From Heliocidaris erythrogramma (Eukaryota > Echinodermata > Echinoidea > Camarodonta > Echinometridae): 64,000 nt of DNA. Below the pieces are notes generated by a model. It saw only the letters and a list, made by a program, of their open reading frames with translations. It was not told where the DNA came from and did no database searches. The DNA lies in the NCBI GenBank assembly GCA_025617745.1, contig CM046853.1, forward strand, positions 33,063,770 through 33,127,769. The letters are read 5' to 3'. Within the stretch, counting starts at the first letter, position 1. Each line of letters starts with the position of its first letter. A program made the translations under genes and the position numbers. Shown piece by piece: positions 34,576 through 43,508 of the stretch.

Positions 34576-36530
34576 TCGGTGAGGCCGACACCACTCTTAA
34601 GTTTGGCGGTTAGATCGTTCAGGGTAGCGGGAAGAGTCCCGCCCTGCCTGTTGATGTAAGCAGCAACAGAGGTGCTGACCGTCAAAATCAGGACGGAGCG
34701 ACCTACAAACATGTTCTCGAAAAGGTGGAGAGACATGAGGACTGCCATCAATTCCAACACAATAAGTGGGGCAAGGTGCACAGGTGTGACCAGTCCCCCG
34801 AGACCACCTGGTCCGAACAGGGCGATAAGTAGGCGTTTGATCTCCTCGGTGAGAGGAATCCACACCTTGAGCGAGTCTACACTGGGCTTGAAAACTTCAG
34901 AAGATGAAGTTGGAAAAGGCCTCATATGAAGCCAACAGTCTTTGAGGACATCCCTATGGCTCGATAAGTGGTCCAAGAACTGGTGCCATCGGCCTGCCCG
35001 AACTCGACGTAAGAGACGAAGAGATCGAGCTAGAAAGACAATTGCGTGAATTCTCTCCCGACTGGGGCGGGTAAGTTGGTTCACAATGTCTAATTTCCGC
35101 ACTCTAGGTAAATGGGTCTGCGGGTAGGAGTCAACTCCTACTTGTCCCAGTTGGCTATGAATCGTACTTCTTGCGTAGTACGGAGAAGTAGGGCCATGTG
35201 CGACTGAAGGACGGACACAGAGCTCGCCACCAGGAGCCAGTGGTCCAGGTAAGTGAAAAGTCTCAGACCGCGATCCTGAGGGAAGCGGCTAGGGTAGAGA
35301 CTGCTCGAGTAACACTCGAGGAGCCGGTTTCAGGCCGAAATTTAAGGCCTCGAACCGGAAAGTTTCGCCTTGAAGGAGAAACCTAGAAGGTCCCTTGAAG
35401 AAGGGTGTATCGGTATGTGAAAGTATCTTTCAAGTCTACCGAAATAGCCACATCTGACGGTCTGATCGCCGGGAGAATCGAGGCCAAGGTTTCCCTGTGG
35501 AAAAACCTCTCTTGGTATGAAGGAATTGATGACCTCCATATTCAAGATCATTCTGAGCTTCCCCGAGCATTTGGGAATATAAGATAGGGGAGAGGCACAA
35601 CTGGGGTGGTCTCTTACCCTTTCGATCGCGCCCTTTTCCAGCAGCTCTTGAATCTCGGTGGAGATGTGCTCTAGAAAGGGGGCGATAGTGTAGGAGGGTT
35701 GTGGCGGACGGTTCCGTGTGGGAGGGGCTTTGCGAAAAGTATGCAGAAGCCTCCTCGCACGAAGGGGAGCAAAGGGGAGCACAAAAACGTCGTCGGTAAT
35801 TCCTTCCCAGGCGGGAAGGTACTGAAGACGGCCGCCAACCCTCTCCTCCAACGCTCGGGGCGCACCTGTGCACGGGGCAGCTGGAAGCGCCACCGCGTCT
35901 AGGAGCCTTGAAGGAGAAACCTAGAAGGTCCCTTGAAGAAGGGTGTATCGGTATGTGAAAGTATCTTTCAAGTCTACCGAAATAGCCACATCTGACGGTC
36001 TGATCGCCGGGAGAATCGAGGCCAAGGTTTCCCTGTGGAAAAACCTCTCTTGGTATGAAGGAACTGATGACCTCCATATTCAAGATCATTCTGAGCTTCC
36101 CCGAGCATTTGGGAATATAAGATAGGGGAGAGGCACAACTGGGGTGGTCTCTTACCCTTTCGATCGCGCCCTTTTCCAGCAGCTCTTGAATCTCGGTGGA
36201 GATGTGCTCTAGAAAGGGGGCGATAGTGTAGGAGGGTTGTGGCGGACGGTTCCGTGTGGGAGGGGCTTTGCGAAAAGTATGCAGAAGCCTCCTCGCACGA
36301 AGGGGAGCACGAAAACGTCGTCGGTAATTCCTTCCCAGGCGGGAAGGTACTGAAGACGGCCGCCAACCCTCTCCTCCAACGCTCGGGGCGCACCTGTGCA
36401 CGGGGCAGCTGGAAGCGCCACCGCGTCTAGGAGGCGGAAAGACAGCCTGGGCCTGCGGCTTAGGAGCCGAGGACTTAAGGCGTTTCAGAAGTTCCGTCGC
36501 CTGCTTGCGTGAATCAACCTCAAGTTGAAT
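34570..36530 (-). pseudogene. Reverse transcriptase/RNase H-like remnant of DIRS copy B
   Basis: Recognisable blocks include KLRMILNMEVINSFIPREVF, FHIPIHPSSRDLLGFSF and AAYINRQGG, matching the order in copy A. Part of the region is tandemly repeated (see the separate repeat entry). Broken. Confidence 0.8.
35368..36433. repeat. Tandem duplication of ~0.53 kb within DIRS copy B
   Basis: 35368-35905 and 35906-36433 are two head-to-tail copies starting CCTTGAAGGAGAAACC and ending CGCGTCTAGGAG. They are almost identical; the first has one extra 10 bp unit (AAAGGGGAGC), which accounts for the length difference. The near identity implies a recent event or, alternatively, an assembly artefact. Confidence 0.93.
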
Positions 36531-36679
36531 CACATCAGGCCCCTTACCTCCAAAGAGGTGAAGGCCGGAGTGCGGGACCCTGGCCCGGAGGGCAGGTATG
36601 TCCGCATCCGCAATGCCCAGAGAGGAAAGCGTAAGTTCCTCCTAGCATTGGTGGCTATTGCTGTCGACACAGACAGTTC

Positions 36680-37300
36680 CAACCACAACGAGCCTGTCCA
36701 GGACAAGGCTTCGTCTAGCAACAGGATGTCCGAGTCGGACATCTCGAGGTGCTGACTCCTAGCGCGAAAGGAAAGGAGCGTACCCAAGTGGGCAGTCAGC
36801 CTCAGGCCAGTCCTGGAATGTGCTTCCATTAAGGACGGGAGCTTCTCTATTTGGCGTAAGGTGTACTCACCAAGCCTACCACCTACATGTAGGAGGTCAC
36901 TGGAACAGGACTTTCTCGTAATTTAATCGAGTGTCCTGTCGAGAGAAGGTGAAAAACCCAGCCGAGGGACGGTTTTACAACGAGCCTGTCCTTGGACAAG
37001 GGGCTTCGTCTAGCACAGGATGTCCGAGTCGGACATCTCGAGGTGCTGGCTCCTAGCGCTAAGGGAAAGGGGCGTACCCAAGTAGGCAGTCAGCCTCAGG
37101 CCAGTCCTGGAATGAACTTCCAATAAGGACGGGAACCTCTCTATTTTGGCGCAAGGTGTACTCTTAAGTGGACACCAAGCCTACCACCTACATGTAGGAG
37201 GTCACTGGAACGGGACTTTCTCGTAATATAATTCGAGAGTGTCCTGTTTAGAGAAGGTGAAATCCCCGGCCGAGGGACGGACCCTACTAAGGATGCAAGA
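36680..37300. repeat. Diverged tandem duplication of ~0.29 kb within DIRS copy B
   Basis: Two head-to-tail copies start at AACGAGCCTGTCC (near 36688 and 36974), and both run through GGATGTCCGAGTCGGACATC to the CCGAGGGACGG motif (near 36964 and 37271). Several differences separate the copies, so this duplication is older than the 0.53 kb one. Confidence 0.85.
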
Positions 37301-37782
37301 GGCTGTGAGGCGAAGTCATTGAAGACTCGCTTACAGTCCTCCGTAAGAGGGATGCCCTTGGAGGGACGCTCACCTTGAAAAAGGAGAGACGGATGTCCCG
37401 GATCAGCCCGACTCTGTAAAAGTGTCGGGAAGAAACTTCTCCAGCAGGGCTTGAGTCTCTACCGCCAAGGACCCAAAGGCCTGGGGTGTAATCTCAGCCT
37501 GTGAAGAGGCATCATCCTCCGAAAATCCAGACTGAAACCTGATCCCAAGAAGGGCGGTGTAAGCAGTCCCAGGATTCCTCCCCAGGCGGAGCACCAAGTG
37601 CCGCTGGAATGGGAGTAGCCCCGACCGGACGATCAAAGCTGAACGTGGTCGAGAGACGCCCGAAGTGGGGCGGTAAGGCTCTAGTGTGTTGGAAAACAAA
37701 CACAATGAGCCAGATACCTGAGAAAAGGAACCGGATCCCAACCCACTAGAAGCAGTGGTGGTAAACAAGGGAAAACCAGTGT

Positions 37783-37960
37783 TCCTAGCCGGATAACCGG
37801 TAAAAACCGGTATCCGAACCGGATATCCGGTAAAAACCGGTATCCGAACCGGATATCCGGCAAAACCGGTATCCGAACCGGATATCCGGTATCCGAACCG
37901 GAACCGGTATCCGAACCGGATCCGGTATCCGACCCGGTATCCGAACCGGACCTGGGTCGG
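37783..37960. repeat. ACCGGTATCCGAACCGGAT minisatellite
   Basis: Around eight imperfect units built from GGTATCCGAACCGGATAT and GGTAAAAACC in tandem, GC-rich in an AT-rich region. The unit is internally palindromic (ATCCGGAT, ACCGGT). Confidence 0.92.
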
Positions 37961-39189
37961 GTCGGGTACAGGTATCCCCCCTTCCCCCTTGGGGGGAGGG
38001 GTTGGAGTCAGGCGTGGTGGGGAGTACAGACACAGAGTCTGACCAACCACTCCGCTCCACAATGATCTTGAGATAATTCAAAAGTTCATGGGAGACGCCT
38101 AACTCAGAAGAAGTGGTCGCCCCTTGGGGGCTAACCTTCTTCTTCTTGGTCCCCCCTGACACATGAGGTGAACACACAGTCGGTGTCAAGGGGAGAGAGT
38201 CCGCCTCGCCTCTTGGCTGGGCAGTACTCTGGCGCTTACGCTTCTTGGGCAGGTGGGCATGTTTATCGCCCCCTTTACCCTTAGAAACGGGCACCGCCTC
38301 CGTAGTAGGCCCTGAAGGGAGTACTTTTGGAGGATCACGACTCTCTTTTTCCCTTACCCGCCTTGCTTGTGGTAGAAGCGTGCGGAGAGACAAAAGGAGC
38401 CGATCCCTGAGCAATCACACCTATGGCTAGAGAGCGAGGAATGATGCTCGAGCGAGACGAACTGTGGGCAGGGATAACACCCACAGTTTTATCGGTGAGA
38501 GGTATTGGCCGGAGGCACTCACTCCCACCGTTATACAAGTCTCTATCTTCGAGAGAGGTATTGGCCGTGTTCCAGCACTCACTCTCTCGGTTTTCCCCGC
38601 ATGAGTTGGTCGTCAAAATAGACGGCGAACTCATAACGGGGCGAGCCGTACACGAAGTAGGCCCTAACTTACCTTAGTCGAAGCTCCGTGGAAGTTATAA
38701 TGTTGGTGCGAGATTAAATTCTCGCAGCCAACCCTTCCAAGGCTGGGCGAGTCCCCTTATAAGTATTAAATACTGGGGAACGCCAGCCGAACGGAGACCT
38801 CGACATGGCTGAAATTAAAGGGTCACTAAAATAAAAAAATAATTGCCCATTTTTCGTAAGAGGGTGTCATCAGGAGCCAAAAAATATCCATAACACAATT
38901 TTGTATGCATTCAGTCATATTTTATAATCATTTGAAAAGTACATTTTTGCTGTCATAAGCCCCGCCCCTAAAAAAACACAGCGAAGCGACATCGTGATCA
39001 CGTGATCTGTGACGCATGAAAAGTAAGGGAAAATATTCCACTAACCTATACCGTGCGCGCCCTGAGGCCCCCGGCAGGCCCAGCCCGGTGCCGAGCATGA
39101 TATTCACCGCATCGACCATTTGCATTGCGTATTTTCGTGTGTTTAATTCCTCACAATAACTTTGATTTTGGGACACAGTTTCATCAATA

Positions 39190-39470
39190 ATGCCTAATCG
39201 GTGTATAGTTGCGGGCTGTAGCAAGACCCCTAAAGATGATGTAAGCCTACATCATTTTCCTACAGATGAAAATCTACGGAAATTGTGGGTCGCAAATGTA
39301 AAGCTCACGCGGGCAGAGTGGCAAGGGCCAGCCAAGTGAGTGGAGTACAATCTGCAGCGATCACTTTGCCGAAGATGATTTTGAGGATCCTGGCCTGTAT
39401 TCCGAATTTGGCATGAAGAGAAGGATAAGCTAGCTAAAAGATTCAGCTATTCAAACGATCAGATTGGAGT
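39190..39470 (+). pseudogene. Decayed THAP zinc-finger domain (DNA transposon or host-derived)
   Basis: From ATG at 39190 the frame reads MPNRCIVAGCSKTPKDDVSL, then HHFPTDENLRKLWVANVKL and TRAEWQGPAK. In the next frame it continues WSTICSDHFAEDDFEDPG. Together these show the THAP C2CH signature: Cys-X4-Cys near the start and Cys-X2-His in CSDH, with the conserved Trp, HHFP and HF residues, followed by KRR and an AIQTI segment resembling the AVPTI box that ends the domain. A 4 bp tandem duplication (GTGA) near 39336-39340 shifts the frame, and a TAG follows at 39431, so the copy is dead. THAP domains bind DNA and occur in P-element-type transposases and host proteins. It lies antisense within the 5' part of DIRS copy B, in a stretch without counterpart in copy A. 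Confidence 0.8.
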
Positions 39471-39522
39471 CAAGTCTTCCAATCTGTTTTTCAATGACAG
39501 CAGCTGCAGCAGCTTCACCCAC

Positions 39523-39592
39523 AGACCGAAAATTCTGTCTCTCGTTCGTTAGCTAAGACGACCTAACGAACGAGAGACAGCATTTTCGGTCT
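39523..39592. repeat. Imperfect 70 bp hairpin
   Basis: Arms AGACCGAAAATTCTGTCTCT... and its complement pair over about 30 bp with one mismatch around a ~10 bp spacer (CTAAGACGAC). It is flanked by CTTCACCC on each side. Confidence 0.9.
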
Positions 39593-39601
39593 ACTTCACC
39601 C

Positions 39602-39645
39602 GTAACTCCAGGGAGCTCCAACGCGTTGGAGCTCCCTGGAGTTAC
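39602..39645. repeat. Perfect 44 bp palindrome
   Basis: Each half is GTAACTCCAGGGAGCTCCAACG paired with its exact complement, centred on ACGCGT with no loop. It lies 9 bp after the preceding hairpin and is again flanked by TTCACCC motifs. Confidence 0.95.
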
Positions 39646-40934
39646 TTCACCCACGGCCCTTCACCGTATTCTGCGAGGGGTTCAAACATATAATAATTAT
39701 GGTCGAATTCCCCCTTGCCACTCGAGCTTCTTTGCCTTCGGGGTCTGATACATCATCTGATAAATCAGAGTTCGTATCTGCATGGCTCAGAAAAGTCCTC
39801 CAACTCGCAATCGCGGACACTTTTCCTCTCTCTATATAAGTTACTCGAATTCAGCCAAAATCTAAGTCAGTACTAACGTACTATGTAAAGCGAAGTAAAA
39901 AAAAAGCCGTAAGTGAAATAAACAAAACTAAAGCGTTCACCAGTCGCTATGTACGAGGGGAACATAGTCACTGCCGTATTAAAGATGTGTAGGACATTGT
40001 ACATATACAGACGAAAACGGCTGTGCACGCGTTTATGACCAATGCAAAACTTTCGTTCGGCAAGCTCAGATGGATGAGAACATTGTTCAAAAGAAAAGCT
40101 AGAAAACAAAACAAGTGCTGTATATTTGGGCAAAAGCGTTTTCTGATCTTGTAGAAAATATATTGCTAATGATTATTCACTCCTAAGATTATATTGATTA
40201 ATTTCCTATTTTCATAAATTGTCTGTTGAACAGAGGAGTCAAATACCGCATTCTGTGTACAATATTATATGCTGCAGCCTGCAGATCTTGTGCCTCTTAC
40301 TTTTCATACGTCACTTGGGGGTTAGCCAATCAGCTCACGAGTTTTAAGGAACGGTCCCAAAACCTCTACTTTTCCCCCTTTTTCGCCAAAACGAGACATA
40401 ATTTGGACAATCGATTTGCAGATTCGTGATTAGAAGGCAAAACTACATGGAAAGAGCACCCATTTTCTCTCTAATTTAGTAAACCTTTAAAGACAAGCAA
40501 CAAATATAGAAATCCATTTATAGTAATAAATTTATTATTATTACAAAACAGTATAGATCTATATAAAGGTAACAACCAACTCACAAGACGGAGTGGGAAT
40601 AAACTCCTATTACGGAGCACAACGTATGATAAGACCGCTTGTCTAAGCGCGTTGAATCAACCACCTACAGACACGGGGGCTAGCCCGACGCAGTGTACTA
40701 GTACACCGTCTGTGAATAAAGCCACGAAAGTGAGGAAAAACGGCAAAGTAATTTCATTAATTTACTGTGAAGGAGGTTGACTCAGGAAAAATCCGATACA
40801 CCAAAATGAGTGTGAAAACATGGTGAACGGGATTTTTATTGCGAAAGGCAACCAAAAACGCTTTTGGAGGTAAAAATCTCGCAATTTAGGTTAAGACTTA
40901 GCTTCATAGATGTCACTTCTCTGACGGGCGAGAA

Positions 40935-41093
40935 CGGAAGAGGAAGAGTATGGCGGTGGCGCGATTGGATTGGTGGACGGGGAGTACGCGCGCGCAGGCA
41001 GGGGCTGCGCGTTTTAGACTTAGGTTTTCTCGAATGACGGCATAGTTTGGGAAACTAGCAAATAGGTAGATACATCGATTTATTGCTGTAAAT
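40935..41093 (-). repeat. Right inverted terminal repeat of DIRS copy B
   Basis: Partner of 32745-32893. The outermost segment ends GCTGTAAAT and its complement is present in the internal complementary region. Confidence 0.88.
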
Positions 41094-41800
41094 TACCATG
41101 TATATATTCTGATCAGGTAACCCATACCCAATTACAAATAATGGGAACATTTTCCAGATTGATAGAGACGAGTCTGAATGCACCTCTAGAGCACGATGGC
41201 AAGGAATTTCTAATCTGGAATTTAGAACAACATGAATAACAAGTAGGAAGTTTATGCAGATAAATTGATTTTTTTCAGCGACAAATGTATGGAAATGAAA
41301 ATGAGCTTTGTGATTTGCAATCTGCAGTGAATGAGGCTAAGTTTGACAAGGATGATTAAAACTGAACTTTGGAAGACAGGCAAGTCCATTAAGTTCACTT
41401 GACAAGCAAAAACATATCATACAAAAACAAGATTAATGGCTCATTAAAATTCAACAAAGTGCACATTATTTTGATCAACAAATCTTTCTAAAAGTCTGGC
41501 AATATGTCCTAGTTTCAATGGAGACATCATTCTTCACTGTGATTAATTCTTTGCTCGCACGAATACAAAACATCATTAGCATTTAGCAGAGTCCCCTCAT
41601 AGGGAGGCATACCCCATTCAACTTCGCATTTTCCAGTACAAATGGAGAGCTCGGGAAATAGATTTGAAAGTTTGTTCGTACAATGAAATTGGTTATTTTA
41701 ACACAAGCGTGACCTGCCCCAGCTCTCCCCTCCCCCTTGGAAATACTGGAAATTGGTATACAAAACATAGACATAACCAAAACCTATGTCAAATTACACA

Positions 41801-41875
41801 TATTCGGAGCCAGAAGGGCATTAACTCATATACTTTACAGAGTTAACGCCCTTCTGGCTCTCAACAGACGATATG
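41801..41875 (+). repeat. GCCAGAAGGGC palindrome family, copy 3
   Basis: GGAGCCAGAAGGGCATTAAC pairs almost perfectly with GTTAACGCCCTTCTGGCTCT; centre CATATACTTTACAGA; ends AACAGACGATAT. Confidence 0.92.
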
Positions 41876-43009
41876 TACAGTATGTCGAAACAAGGAGGCG
41901 ACTATATATGTACACATTAATGTCTGACAATAGCTCAGAAATTTTTCAGTGGGGTCACGGTATTTGGCGACATGAAAGCGGAACTTCATGCACAATCCAT
42001 GGAATCAAGAACCTTATTTTCCTCAATTTTGTTTCCATAAAATGACATAATTATGACAAAAGGACATCAGAGGACTTCATCATGCCTCACGATCAGAGAA
42101 ACAATTGTTGAATGGTGGTAAAACTTAACAATCTGAATCTTTTTTTTCCTTCTTCTTTCTGAATATAGCCAGAAATAATTTTTTGAATAACTGATGGAAA
42201 TGGCATTTACAATAACCTTTAAAATGGTTGATAAATTTGTATTTAATGTATAAAAGTTGGGGCCTTATCAATTTGACAGTAGACAGTAACATACCAGTAT
42301 AGGATACAGTATAAATGATCTTCATTAAAAAAAGAATTTCTTCAATATCTTACCAATTAAAAGCATACAGGTTATGATCGGGTCATATGTACGGGTATTA
42401 CCCCATTAATATTACAGGCATGATGATACATAAACGAGACCACACACATGGGTTTTTCCAATTTACACCCCATGTTTTAAGGCCTTCACTTCCTGTTATT
42501 AAGTGGACATTCATACCCAACCAATTCTCGCTACCTCAAATATGCAATTTTCGACGTAGAGGGCAATATTATGCATGGAAATGGTCCCCATCTTCGTTAA
42601 CTTCACTTCCGGTCCGTATTGAAATACATGTACTACGGCTTATGAATAAAATGAGTGCTAAAATGCTTAATTTTTGGATCGCATGACATGAACCACTCAA
42701 ATTTTGAAAATGCAACCAATTGTCTCAATAAATCATGATGGTATCTTTTCAAACATGTCGGTTAAACTCAAACTCAAGGATTTTTGTAATACCTTTACAT
42801 TACCTGTACATTTTCAATGCAAAAAGACAAACACTTGTCGACCCAATCGGGATATTGTCAGCACTGCGCATGCGTAGTTTGCATGGCAAACGCCATCTGT
42901 TGGCGAAATTGCGTATTTGGGGTAGCGAGAATTAGTACTTTGAATGCTTTCAGTAATCCTTTCACGTTAACTGTTCATCAGAAAACTCAGGTTAGGAATA
43001 TGAAAGTAT

Positions 43010-43085
43010 AGTATTAGTGGTTCAATCACCTGACTTTCAAATGAAAGGTTTAGGGTTCAAATCACTTACCAGCCCTAATATTGTT
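43010..43085 (+). repeat. Degenerate tRNA-like SINE fragment
   Basis: TAGTGGTTCAATCACCTGAC and, 30 bp on, GGGTTCAAATCACT resemble A and B boxes of a tRNA promoter. No tail was recognised, so the call is weak. Confidence 0.4.
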
Positions 43086-43259
43086 AGGCAAGACATTAAT
43101 TTACATTTGCCACTCTCCACTCTCCGCTGAGACTGAATCGGGGTAACGATAGACCTTTTCAAGCCGTTGAAACTAGATAGGCAGTAGACAGTTTTTGCTC
43201 ATCATTATTATTGTTAACATTAATAGAAAAGTTTAAAATTGCGACATGTACTGACCTAC

Positions 43260-43508
43260 CATGACGATATCCACAACATCCTGAGCTTGGCCCTGCAGCG
43301 CCATCACAAGGGCCGAGGTACAAGGCACGAAAAGGGGTTTCGAAATCTTATCATCCTCGTCCTTTTTCTGCCGGCCTCGTTTCGAGTTCCGAAAGAGGCG
43401 GTACTTCCAGCTCGGCCGTTCTTTCTTGGAACTTTGTCTCTTTTGGTCTGTCTGGCCAAGGGCGGAATAAGACTGGGAGAAAGGCCACGATCCTTTGCAA
43501 GCAGGCAT
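43260..43508 (-). CDS. Possible first coding exon of a minus-strand gene (perhaps DGK); function not recognised
   Basis: An 83-codon stretch starts at an ATG with A at -3 (ACAAGATGC) and has an in-frame stop 40 bases upstream. It ends at ATG|GTAGGT (phase 0) or, four bases later, TAG|GTCAGT (phase 1). The peptide has a basic, polar middle (for example RNSKRGRQKKDEDDK) and a hydrophobic C-terminal part (PCTSALVMALQGQ). I do not recognise a domain. It is non-repetitive and balanced in composition, unlike its surroundings. With the phase 1 donor it would splice in frame to the DGK exon at 8641, making it an alternative N-terminus; with the stronger phase 0 donor another exon would be needed between. 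A second open frame overlaps it, so the coding call is tentative. Confidence 0.4.

Larger units (their letters stand above)
36530..38670 (-). pseudogene. Gag-like remnant of DIRS copy B
   Basis: A blocky Ser/Pro/Arg-rich coding remnant in the position of the copy A gag-like frame; the piece GLRLTAHLGTLLSFRARSQ matches copy A GLRLSAYLGSLLRLRARSV. It carries a GGTATCCGAACCGGA minisatellite. Broken. Confidence 0.7.
38700..40540. other. Extra ~1.8 kb stretch within DIRS copy B containing the THAP remnant
   Basis: Copy A has about 0.6 kb between its gag-like frame and its end; copy B has about 2.4 kb. The surplus holds the THAP remnant, a CpG-containing stretch just upstream of its ATG (39000-39180) and two hairpins (39523-39645). 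I could not recognise terminal inverted repeats or a target duplication, so whether it is a nested transposon is an inference. Confidence 0.5.
32707..41093 (-). mobile_element. DIRS-type tyrosine-recombinase retrotransposon, copy B (broken)
   Basis: An 8.4 kb element on the minus strand with the same plan as copy A: inverted terminal repeats at 32745-32893 and 40935-41093, an internal complementary region at 32955-33047, then recombinase-like, reverse transcriptase-like and gag-like remnants in the 3' to 5' direction. It is clearly a different subfamily: the ends share only a short core (CTACCTATTTGCTAG) with copy A. The coding parts are interrupted in several places (on the order of half a dozen breaks), so it is a fossil. 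The two terminal repeats differ at about one position in ~140, so the insertion is not very old. It is ~2.6 kb longer than copy A, partly through internal tandem duplications and a ~1.8 kb extra stretch at the 5' side that contains a THAP-domain remnant. AAAT occurs at both edges. Confidence 0.88.
41094..43259. other. Non-coding stretch between DIRS copy B and the candidate exon
   Basis: It holds a palindrome-family copy (41801) and a degenerate SINE (43010); otherwise no feature was recognised. Confidence 0.5.
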
